Assembly: GCF_900119185.1 (NCBI RefSeq) | Contig: NZ_FPJE01000003.1 | Location: 1-64,000, forward strand | Origin: Sinomicrobium oceani | GTDB taxonomy: Bacteria; Bacteroidota; Bacteroidia; Flavobacteriales; Flavobacteriaceae | Direction of reading: 5' to 3' | DNA: 64,000 bases | Shown: one piece after another, positions 24,357-32,480 of the stretch | How the letters are laid out: each line of letters begins with the position of its first letter | Numbering within the stretch: the stretch's first letter is position 1 | Made by a program: the position numbers and the translations under genes | Notes under the pieces: generated by a model | What the model was told of the DNA's origin: nothing | What the model saw: only the letters and a program-made list of their open reading frames with translations | Databases searched by the model: none

Positions 24357-24432
24357 ATTCGGGTAGGTGTATCCGAGAAAAATCTCAAATACGCAAATCT
24401 CAGGGGTTGAAAAAACTTTTTAGACGCCCTCC
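24321..24432. repeat. MITE-like inverted-repeat element, copy 1
   Basis: A 112-bp unit with terminal inverted repeats GAGGCTGTCTAAAAAGT (left) and the reverse complement of GAGGGCGTCTAAAAAGT (right). It carries no gene. A nearly identical copy in inverted orientation lies at 58231-58340, differing by about three small changes, and a partial copy lies at 60032-60082. The GnCTGTCTAAAAAG-type ends are those of IS elements, so this is a deletion derivative or a MITE. Confidence 0.7.
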
Positions 24433-24453
24433 GTCTTTTTTATCCGGATCGGC

Positions 24454-25437
24454 CTAAAAGTTGGAATTCACAATATTTCCGGCGAGTTCGGCGTTGACAA
24501 AATCTAAAGGAATCACGCCGTATATTCCTTGGTCTGCCGTGGAAAAATAGCTGTTTAGCATAGGGTTTATCTCATTTGAGACTCCCGGTATATTAGGAAT
24601 GGCCCATAAGATTTGTTTGTAACCACTGGCAAAACTCACAAAAAGAGTATTACCGGTTCCTTCGGCTTCAAAAGCTTCTTCCATGACCTGTACCACCTTA
24701 TCAAATTTGGCAGTGTTGCTGCTTACTACGTATTCGTCCTGTATACGCAGCGAATAGCTACCATTATCAATGGTGAATGTAGTCTTGTCCCCCCAGCTGT
24801 GACTCGCATTTATCCCTATGTTTTCACTGGTACCGAACCTTCGGAATAGTACTATTTTTCCCCGGGCTTCTCCCAGTTCGGGAATACCGGGGGCCAGGTA
24901 CCAGAGTGTGGGGTCCTGCTGTACATAGGCATTAAACGCTTCCGGGAAAGACATCGTATTACCTTCGGCGTTGTACTCCTGCTTAACGCTCATGATAATC
25001 GTTTCGTCAGGATGCTGCTGCAAAAACTGTTTGCACGCATTCAGAACATCATCAAAATTCAGGTGTTGGTATATCGATCCGTGATGAATAACAAAGGCGT
25101 CCTGGTAATGCCGGCATCGGATATCCAGAAAGCGCACTCCTATTTCCAACTGTTGGGAAATAGATAGTTCCTGGGTTTTGGCGGTTCCGCTGACCGGTTC
25201 GTGCCGCGCTCCGCTGTCGTGTGTTCCGGGAATCGTGAGGTTGTTCAAAGAAACAGCGTCCGGTAAATAAGACATCCAGTTAGCCACATCTTCCGTATTG
25301 AACGTTACGAGCGAAACTTCCTCGGCATGCAGTACTCCGTTTACAGTACCCGGAAGTAGTTCTTCTTCCTGACTACAGGAAAAAAGTGTCATTGCGGCTG
25401 CGACAGCCATCCATAGATTTTGTTTTAAGTAGGTCAT
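24454..25437 (-). CDS. PI-PLC-like phosphodiesterase lipoprotein
   Basis: The 327-residue protein has a lipoprotein signal (AMTLFSC, Cys21) and the PI-PLC X domain. IPGTHDSGARH gives His73/Asp74, FLDIRCRHY gives Arg107, and FVIHHGS gives the second catalytic His (119). These match His32, Asp33, Arg69 and His82 of bacterial phosphatidylinositol-specific phospholipase C. Enzymes of this type cut phosphatidylinositol to a cyclic inositol phosphate and diacylglycerol, without calcium. A Ca-dependent-type loop is not evident, but substrate specificity cannot be told. It lies downstream of a GDPD-alkaline phosphatase fusion and a SusCD pair, on the same strand after a 300-base gap, so it probably supplies phosphorylated head groups to that locus. 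Confidence 0.85.
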   Translation of the reverse strand: MTYLKQNLWMAVAAAMTLFSCSQEEELLPGTVNGVLHAEEVSLVTFNTEDVANWMSYLPDAVSLNNLTIPGTHDSGARHEPVSGTAKTQELSISQQLEIGVRFLDIRCRHYQDAFVIHHGSIYQHLNFDDVLNACKQFLQQHPDETIIMSVKQEYNAEGNTMSFPEAFNAYVQQDPTLWYLAPGIPELGEARGKIVLFRRFGTSENIGINASHSWGDKTTFTIDNGSYSLRIQDEYVVSSNTAKFDKVVQVMEEAFEAEGTGNTLFVSFASGYKQILWAIPNIPGVSNEINPMLNSYFSTADQGIYGVIPLDFVNAELAGNIVNSNF

Positions 25438-25737
25438 TTTTTGTTTTTTTTAATTGTAATACACTGTTTGTTAAATGATCATATTTTTCAACAAGATAAT
25501 CGTTTACGGGAAAAGTTTTGTTATGTAGCTATTACTTAAGTATTAGGATACGGTATGGTATGGCCCGGCGTTTCGATATAAAAATCTCGGGAAACCGGGC
25601 CTTACGGTGTTCCGAATAGGACCTTTACATGATAATTTCATCCTTTTTAGCACTTCCGGGAAGGTGAGCTTATAGGGGTTGAATCTGAAAGTAAAGACTT
25701 CGGAGGCGGAAGACACATGAAATTGTCGTTGTTCTTA
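25438..25737. other. Intergenic region with hairpin between PI-PLC-like and GDPD-phosphatase genes
   Basis: 300 bases without a credible gene. GGCCCGG (25562-25568) pairs with CCGGGCC (25595-25601) around a 26-base loop that has some internal pairing. It lacks a clear T-run, so it may be a weak terminator or an mRNA stabilising structure for the upstream phosphatase gene. The PI-PLC-like gene may have its own promoter here, but I see no convincing -7 box. Confidence 0.4.
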
Positions 25738-27543
25738 TCATTTTTCATTGAATCCCAACAGGGTTATGATTTTATGAAATATTTCAGTGTTTTCGTATAC
25801 GCCGGTAAAAGTTCCGGAATGCGGGCCATAGGCAAATACGGGAACCATAACCCCGGTATGGTCGTGCGTGGTAAAACTTCCCTCGATAAACGATGTGTGA
25901 ATATTTCCCTGAGGGATACTAAAACCGGAGGTCTCATGGTCTGCGGTGATGATGACCAGGGTATTTTTATGGGTGTCTGCAAATCGTATGGCTTCGGTAA
26001 CAGCTTTGTCAAAATCGATAGCTTCGGTAATGATCATCCCGGTATTGTTGGCATGTCCGCCCCAGTCTATCTGTGCGCCCTCTATCATGAGAAAAAAGGG
26101 TTTTTGCTTGTTATCCAGGTATTCCAGTCCGTATCCGGTAGCTTGTGCCAGGTCATTTTTTCTTCCTTTCAAAACAGAGGGAACCTCGTTGGGAGCCATA
26201 AACCAGCAAACCTTTTCCCCGGTAGAGGCTGTGATATCCTTTACCTGGTCCGCTACGGTAAATCCGGATTGTTTTACCACAGCTTCAAAATCGTTCTTAC
26301 CGCCACCGATGAGCAGTGAAATTTTACTCCGGAGCAGGTCACGGGCTATACGCGCAGATTCCGAACGTTCTTTTTGATGCGCGTAGAATGCCGAAGGTGT
26401 GGCCCCTGTAATCCGGTCGGTCGTGATAATCCCCGAAACAAAACCGTGTTTATCCAGAAATTCGGTGATATTCTCCAGGGGCTGACCTTCCGTACCGGTT
26501 CCTATGGCGCGGTTATTGGTTTTTTCTCCGGTAGCAAGGGCTGTTCCGGCAGCAGCGGAATCCGTAGTAAAGTCATCTGCCGATTGGGTTTTCATCAAAC
26601 CGATGCTCTTCAACTGGGTAATGGTAGCGGTGTTGTTGTTGGCAAATACGGCTGCGGAGAGTTGTGTTAGCCCAAAGCCATCACCGATGAGCAGTATTAC
26701 ATTCCGGATTTCTTGGTCCTTTCCGTCGTGTTCAAAATCAGGTATATAGGGTGTCGAATACCCGTTATTGGTAAAAGTGCGTTCTTTTAGGCTTCGGAGA
26801 TACGCTGAGGAAGCCGCAGGCTGGTCGGTATTGATATAATCTACACCCAGTTCGGTAAAAGCTTTCCAGGCAGACTTGGTATCCGGGGCTCCCCAGAAAC
26901 GAAAGGGCTTACCTGTGCTATGGGCTTTTTCTATGACCGATACGACACTTTTTTTATCTTCTGCAGTAAGCCTTCCGAGGCCGTTCCACACGGAATAATC
27001 TGCAAAATTGACACTGACCAGGGCTACTTTGTCCCAGTTGGAGCCCGGCCGATGGTCTGGGTCCTGCCAGTCGAACATAATATACTCGGGGTAATTATTG
27101 TAGTTTTCCGGGGCCGGGCGGTTTCCGGATATGACAAAACGAATATTGGGGCTGGAAGTGAGTTCCGGGTATTTCTTTAACACGTTTACGATCTCCTTTA
27201 AAGTACTTTCCGCCTCAGATTTAAGGTCGATGAGCAGTTGAATATCATCTGTGATCTTTCCTGCTTTTACTTCCCTTGACAGCGGATCAAGGTAAAGTGA
27301 TCGTATGGTGTTGTTCGGTATGATCTCACTTTCTGCGTGAGTGGCATAAAGAGTCTTGTCTTTCAGGAAGACATCCACTTCGATAGATGTCAGGCCATTG
27401 GCATAGGCATTCCAGAAAGGAGATTTCTGTTCGTAGTCGTTATGTGAGTGAATTTTAAAGGAATCGTAATGCTGTGCGTCTATGGTTTGTACCGAAGACA
27501 AACAGATGGCCGCAATGGCCCATACATGTGTTAATTTGAACAT
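25738..27543 (-). CDS. GDPD-like phosphodiesterase fused to alkaline phosphatase
   Basis: The 601-residue secreted protein (signal peptide ending near IDAQ) has two enzyme domains. Residues about 30-245 form a glycerophosphodiesterase-like TIM barrel: FKIHSHNDYEQ with His32, the metal residues in SIEVDVFL (Glu54, Asp56), TLYATHAE with His69, and GVDYINTDQP at the end. Residues about 280-600 are a PhoA-type alkaline phosphatase: VILLIGDGFG (Asp288), the nucleophile Ser329 in TTDSAAAGTALATG, IDWGGHANN and ITADHETSGF. Together they could cleave a phosphodiester such as glycerophosphoinositol and then strip the phosphate in one periplasmic enzyme. It lies 61 bases after susD on the same strand. 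No catalytic residue looks lost. Confidence 0.88.
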   Translation of the reverse strand: MFKLTHVWAIAAICLSSVQTIDAQHYDSFKIHSHNDYEQKSPFWNAYANGLTSIEVDVFLKDKTLYATHAESEIIPNNTIRSLYLDPLSREVKAGKITDDIQLLIDLKSEAESTLKEIVNVLKKYPELTSSPNIRFVISGNRPAPENYNNYPEYIMFDWQDPDHRPGSNWDKVALVSVNFADYSVWNGLGRLTAEDKKSVVSVIEKAHSTGKPFRFWGAPDTKSAWKAFTELGVDYINTDQPAASSAYLRSLKERTFTNNGYSTPYIPDFEHDGKDQEIRNVILLIGDGFGLTQLSAAVFANNNTATITQLKSIGLMKTQSADDFTTDSAAAGTALATGEKTNNRAIGTGTEGQPLENITEFLDKHGFVSGIITTDRITGATPSAFYAHQKERSESARIARDLLRSKISLLIGGGKNDFEAVVKQSGFTVADQVKDITASTGEKVCWFMAPNEVPSVLKGRKNDLAQATGYGLEYLDNKQKPFFLMIEGAQIDWGGHANNTGMIITEAIDFDKAVTEAIRFADTHKNTLVIITADHETSGFSIPQGNIHTSFIEGSFTTHDHTGVMVPVFAYGPHSGTFTGVYENTEIFHKIITLLGFNEK

Positions 27544-27604
27544 ATAAAGTGATTTAAATAAAGGGTGTAATATATAAAAACACCCTTTACCGGATTAAAA
27601 TTTA

Positions 27605-29185
27605 TTACCAGCCCTTATTTGGTGCAATTCCTGACGACCGGATTACGGTGTTGGGGATAGCCCACACGTTCATATAGGAAGGATCGAAATTTCGGGCAGG
27701 CCATACTTCTTCCAGTGTATAATCGGAAAAGGGATCGGAACGGTCTGTGTGAATTCGCCCGTACAGCGGTTGGCTGTAGACTTCCCTGGCATCTCCCCAG
27801 CGTACGAGATCGAAATGGCGATTGGCAAATTCTCCGGCCAGTTCCACGCGGCGTTCGTGCTTTAGATCTTCCATAGTCGCTCCGGAAACAGGGGGCAGCC
27901 CGGCCCGGTCTCTTACCTGGTTCAGGGGAGCATCTCCGTTGCTGCCCTGCATGATCAACGCTTCCGATTTCATCAGCAGGACCTCTGCATAACGCATCAG
28001 GGGAACGTTGTACATCGTAGAAGGAAAGTCGCCATTGGTATTGATGTAGGTGCCTACCGGGTTGGAATAACCGTATTCCACCATGTATTTGTTGAACTGG
28101 AATCCGGAAAGAGAGTTTTCGGATTGAAAATAGCGGGTTTCACCAAAGTACTCAAATTCATCACCGTACTTTAAGATGGTCACCTCACGCCTGGGGTCTC
28201 CTTCCTCGAATTCGCGGTACAGGTTTTCGGTGGGTTGGTAATATCCCCAGCCGTTATAACTGCCCCAGCCTTTGTTTTCCAGCATACAGCCCGGAAGTAT
28301 ACTTCCAGCATTGTTGGTCACACTGGAGTTTACCGACCAGATATATTCCGTGGCCCAGTTGCTTTCGGCACTGTGCAGGGTGCGGAAATCCCGGTCCGGA
28401 TCGTTCGTATCGATAAGCGCTCTTCCGGAACCTGAATTGGTTACGGCATCGCAGGCGGTTACGACATCGGCGTATTTGGAATTGTCGTACTGTGCCCAAT
28501 ACAAATAGGTTTTTGCCATATAGGCATAGGCAGCATCTTTGTGGGGACGGCCGTAATTTTCGCTTTCCAGATCAGTAAACAGCGGAAGGAGGGAAGCAGC
28601 ACTTTCCAGGTCGGCTATGATCTGCCGGTAATTTTCAATAACGCTTTCCGGTCTGGTAAAGGTGCCCGCTTCCTGGGTCATATTTTCTTCGGTAACGATG
28701 GGAATACCACCGTTGGGGCCGTTGTCGCCATACGTATGTGCCAGCCAGAAATAATAGAATGCCCTCATAAAGTGAGCTTCTCCCAATAAACGGTTTTTCA
28801 GGGTTTCGTCCATGTCAATGTCCGGTACATTAGTGAGTACTTCATTGGCACGCCGGATGGTGCTATATCCGTTGGGGTATAAGCTGTTCATGTAACTCTC
28901 GTCCCCGCTGAGATTAAAATTTTTGATATTGTCCGGTCCGGCATTCACACGTCCCGTAATCATATCGTCCGAAGCATTGATGTACCAGAAATATCCTCTT
29001 CCGAAGTCGTCGGGCAGGTATTGGTACATGCTGTTTACCGCTTCTGTAGCATCTTGTTCATTACTCCAGAAAGTTTCGTAAGAGGCACTTCCCTTGGGTG
29101 TCAGGTCCGTAAAGTCGTCGGAACAGCTGTAGGAAGCCAAACCGATAACCCCGGCAGTTAGTATATGTATGATTGATCTTTTCAT
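27605..29185 (-). CDS. SusD/RagB-family lipoprotein of the phosphodiester locus
   Basis: The 526-residue protein has a lipobox (LASYSC, Cys21) and SusD features: SYETFWSNEQDATEAVNSMY, YSTIRRANEVLTNVPDIDMD, GEAHFMRAFYYFWLAHTYGD and MEDLKHERRVELAGEFANRHFDLVRWGD near the C-terminus. It follows susC after 53 bases and precedes the GDPD-alkaline phosphatase fusion by 61 bases. It should cap the SusC channel and bind the substrate whose phosphodiester is processed by the linked enzymes; the ligand itself is not visible in sequence. Confidence 0.95.
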   Translation of the reverse strand: MKRSIIHILTAGVIGLASYSCSDDFTDLTPKGSASYETFWSNEQDATEAVNSMYQYLPDDFGRGYFWYINASDDMITGRVNAGPDNIKNFNLSGDESYMNSLYPNGYSTIRRANEVLTNVPDIDMDETLKNRLLGEAHFMRAFYYFWLAHTYGDNGPNGGIPIVTEENMTQEAGTFTRPESVIENYRQIIADLESAASLLPLFTDLESENYGRPHKDAAYAYMAKTYLYWAQYDNSKYADVVTACDAVTNSGSGRALIDTNDPDRDFRTLHSAESNWATEYIWSVNSSVTNNAGSILPGCMLENKGWGSYNGWGYYQPTENLYREFEEGDPRREVTILKYGDEFEYFGETRYFQSENSLSGFQFNKYMVEYGYSNPVGTYINTNGDFPSTMYNVPLMRYAEVLLMKSEALIMQGSNGDAPLNQVRDRAGLPPVSGATMEDLKHERRVELAGEFANRHFDLVRWGDAREVYSQPLYGRIHTDRSDPFSDYTLEEVWPARNFDPSYMNVWAIPNTVIRSSGIAPNKGW

Positions 29186-29238
29186 TTTTTTTGTTTATTA
29201 GTTTGTAGTTTTTCGTTGTTTGTAAACTACCGGTGAAA

Positions 29239-32200
29239 TCAGAATTGGAAGTTTAAACCTAAGGTGTAAACACCGGATAAGGGGTACCTGCCTATATCGA
29301 GTCCGTTATTACCTACCTCGGGGTCCAGCCCGGAATAATTGGTCATGGTAAAGACGTTGTCTGCCGAAAAGAAAACCCTCAGCGAGGCCTGGTCTCCCAT
29401 AAATGCGAGCGCTTTTTCCGGTAGATTATAACCTAAGGTGATGTTTTTCATGCGCAGATAAGAGGCATCTTCCAGGTACCAGCTCGATGAATTGCCATAG
29501 GTATGGTTGTTGTCGCTGGTAGATAATCTCGGAATGCCGGTATGGGTGTTTTCCGGACTCCAGGCATTGAGTACACGGTTGTCCAGGTTGTACCCCTGAA
29601 GGGAGGCGTTGTAGGTAGACAGCTTATACCCGTTAAAGGCCTTGGCGCCGCCGACCCCCTGGAAGAACATGCTGAGATCGAAGTTCTTGTAATTGAGATT
29701 CAAGGTAAAGTTATACGTTACGTCAGGCTGGTAATTACCCATAAACACCCGGTCGTTATCATCGATCTTTCCGTCACCGTTGGTATCTGCAAATTTAAAG
29801 TCTCCCGGAACGGCATTGGGTTGTATTAATTGCCCGTCAGGGCCTGTATAGGCATTGATCTCTTCCTGGGTCTGGAAAATACCCTGTTGCGGAATAAGAT
29901 GATAGGAATACAAGGGTTGTCCTACTTTAGAGCGAAAAGGCGTGAGGATGCTCCGTACATTATCGCTATGGGCGATATAGTCTATACCACCGTTACTGTA
30001 TCCGTGGAGATTAACGAGTTTATTGTCGAGAAGGGAAGCTCCGGCGGTAATCCCGTATTGCAGATCCCCGATGGTATTGTTGTAATTCAATGCGAATTCC
30101 CATCCGGTATTTTTCACTTCACCGCCGTTTACATCCGGTGCCAGGGTTCCCTGGTGTGCATCTTCGAGTCCCGGAATGATCATTTGCTTGGTCCTCTTCT
30201 CAAAATAATCTACGGTGAGCCCGAGCGTATTGTTAAACAGGCTGGCATCGAGACCGATATCGATAGACTCGGAGGTTTCCCATTTCAGGTTCGGATTGGA
30301 TTGGCGTCCGAGATAAGTGCCTTTGTCGTCCAGGCCGCTGCCTTCCCCGGTAGCTACCATAGTGTTGTACATGGGGACGTCGTAAGAATAGTACCCCACA
30401 GAATTGATATTCCCGATCTGTCCCCAGGAAGCCCGTAGTTTAAGATCGCTTACGGCATGTATATTCTCAAAGAAGGCCTCATTTCCTATTCTCCAGGCAG
30501 CAGAAGCCGAGGGGAAGTAGTCCGATTGGTTGCTTCTGGCCAGGCGGGAGGAAGCATCTCTCCGTAAACTGGCAGTGAGGTAATACCGGTTGTCATAGTT
30601 ATACATTACCCTTCCGATGGCAGAGGTTAGCGCGTCTTCGTAAACATCGGTTTCCGGCATGAGTACCGAGGTGGCGTTGCCCATGTACTGGTTGTACGGT
30701 TCTTCACTGCTGAAACCCTGTCCTTCCTGGTAGTAATATTCGTAATCCGTATGCTGGGAAGAATAGATTGCTGTGGCGTTCAGATGGTGCTTCCCGAAAG
30801 TTTTGTCGTAACTGATCTGGTTGTCCCATATCCATTTATTGGTGGTCGCATTGCTCTGGTACAGGTAGTTGTTGAGATTGGTCCTGCCCAATTCCGGGAT
30901 ACGGGGCTGGAATTTCTTATACCGTTGTCCGGTGTAGTTATAGGAATATGTAGATTTGAATTTCAACCCGTCGAGGATATCGTATTTAAAATAAACATTG
31001 GCGTTTATAAAGTCAGTCGGGTTGGTGGTTGTGGGGCGGAGTAAGAGGGCAACGGGATTGTATACATCTCCGTAGGCGCCGGCAAACTGGGCAAGCTCTT
31101 CCGGAACCACGCCCTGGTAAGTACCGTCGTCATTGTAGACAGAAGCTGCGGCAGGCATATATATGGCATTGATAATAGACCCGCTGTATGCACTGGAGGT
31201 ATTGGTGCCCACAGCATCGGTCCTGGAATAATACACATTTTCTCCTATGGTGATCTTCTCGGTAAGGTCAAAATCTGTCTTTACCCTGAAGTTGTAGCGC
31301 TCTCTTTGAGTGCCGATGAGTACACCTTCTTTTTTCTGATAGCCAAAAGAGGTCATATACCTCACGTTTTCAGCTCCTCCCGAAACATTGGCATTGACAT
31401 TGTATAAGGTTGCCGTCCTGAAAATTTCGTCCATCCAGTTGGTACGCGTAGTCTGTCCCCATGGGTTTTGCTCCGCATTATGTGCTGATAACCTTGATGC
31501 CCCTGCATTATCTGCCGCGGTGTTATATGCCCAGGCCTGTTGTTCTGCATTCAGTGCCGTAGGAAGGTTGTTGGCTTTCTGGAACCCGGTGTACACATCA
31601 AGGGACACTTTGGGTTTTCCGCTTTTTCCGCTTTTGGTCTCAATCACGATGACCCCGGATGAAGCCTGGGCACCGTATATGGCTGCTGCCGCAGCATCTT
31701 TTAATACCGAAATGGAAGCGATGTCGTTAGGGTTTATGGGTGGACCGTAATAAGGAACACCGTCGACAACAGTTAAAGGAGATTCCGTGGCAAAAGATCC
31801 GTAACCGCGAATTACGATTTGCCCGTTCTGGGTAGGGTCACCCCCCTGTTGCAGTACGGTAACACCGGGAAGGTTGCCCTGTAAAAAATCGTTGACGTTA
31901 CTTACGGGCCTGCTTGCTATCGACTCCACGTTTTCCACGGTAGCGACGGCAGCGGTAAGGTCCCCTTTTTTGGCCGAACCGTAACCGATAAGAACAACTT
32001 CGTCGAGCTGGTTGATTTCATCTTCGAGTTCTATATACAGTTTTTCACCGGCTTTGTAGCGAACTTCCCGGGGGGTATATCCCATAGAGGAGACTTTAAG
32101 TATTCCTTCCTCCTGGTTGACGGACAGGGTAAAATTACCGTCAAAATCGGTAGAAGTCCCTTTTCCGCTACCGTTGTCCGCAACGACCGTTGCGGCAGGA

Positions 32201-32313
32201 ATAGGGGCATTGTCTTTTTTGGAAACTACTGTTCCTTCAAGGATCTGCTGTGCCATAAGTCCTGTAATACAGAACAGGTTCAGCAAGATCGATAATACAG
32301 TACTTTTTCTCAT
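29239..32313 (-). CDS. SusC/RagA TonB-linked outer-membrane transporter
   Basis: The start is the ATG at 32311-32313 (MRKSTVLSILLNLFCITGLM), giving 1024 residues with a signal peptide. There is no STN domain: the mature protein begins directly with the carboxypeptidase-like domain (LEGTVVSKKDNAPIPAATVV). Then follow LDEVVLIGYGSAKKGDLTAA, the plug (SPLTVVDGVPYYG and DAAAAAIYGAQASSGVIVIE) and a barrel ending YTLGLNFQF. Lack of STN fits regulation by an inner-membrane sensor rather than by sigma/anti-sigma, and an HTCS-like regulator gene lies 167 bases upstream on the same strand. It is the importer of the phosphodiester locus. Confidence 0.95.
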   Translation of the reverse strand: MRKSTVLSILLNLFCITGLMAQQILEGTVVSKKDNAPIPAATVVADNGSGKGTSTDFDGNFTLSVNQEEGILKVSSMGYTPREVRYKAGEKLYIELEDEINQLDEVVLIGYGSAKKGDLTAAVATVENVESIASRPVSNVNDFLQGNLPGVTVLQQGGDPTQNGQIVIRGYGSFATESPLTVVDGVPYYGPPINPNDIASISVLKDAAAAAIYGAQASSGVIVIETKSGKSGKPKVSLDVYTGFQKANNLPTALNAEQQAWAYNTAADNAGASRLSAHNAEQNPWGQTTRTNWMDEIFRTATLYNVNANVSGGAENVRYMTSFGYQKKEGVLIGTQRERYNFRVKTDFDLTEKITIGENVYYSRTDAVGTNTSSAYSGSIINAIYMPAAASVYNDDGTYQGVVPEELAQFAGAYGDVYNPVALLLRPTTTNPTDFINANVYFKYDILDGLKFKSTYSYNYTGQRYKKFQPRIPELGRTNLNNYLYQSNATTNKWIWDNQISYDKTFGKHHLNATAIYSSQHTDYEYYYQEGQGFSSEEPYNQYMGNATSVLMPETDVYEDALTSAIGRVMYNYDNRYYLTASLRRDASSRLARSNQSDYFPSASAAWRIGNEAFFENIHAVSDLKLRASWGQIGNINSVGYYSYDVPMYNTMVATGEGSGLDDKGTYLGRQSNPNLKWETSESIDIGLDASLFNNTLGLTVDYFEKRTKQMIIPGLEDAHQGTLAPDVNGGEVKNTGWEFALNYNNTIGDLQYGITAGASLLDNKLVNLHGYSNGGIDYIAHSDNVRSILTPFRSKVGQPLYSYHLIPQQGIFQTQEEINAYTGPDGQLIQPNAVPGDFKFADTNGDGKIDDNDRVFMGNYQPDVTYNFTLNLNYKNFDLSMFFQGVGGAKAFNGYKLSTYNASLQGYNLDNRVLNAWSPENTHTGIPRLSTSDNNHTYGNSSSWYLEDASYLRMKNITLGYNLPEKALAFMGDQASLRVFFSADNVFTMTNYSGLDPEVGNNGLDIGRYPLSGVYTLGLNFQF

Positions 32314-32480
32314 GTGAATTACAGTTTGATTTACCTCCGAAAGGTAATATGCCATCGCTTGTAGAGGGTGTAAAATGGGGTCATAAAGGTGCTTTCAGCG
32401 CTCGTTTATGGTGCTTCTGTGGTAGGGAAAGGAGTATATTTGTTGCATTAACAAAGGCGTAACAATGGCATAATCCGGCC

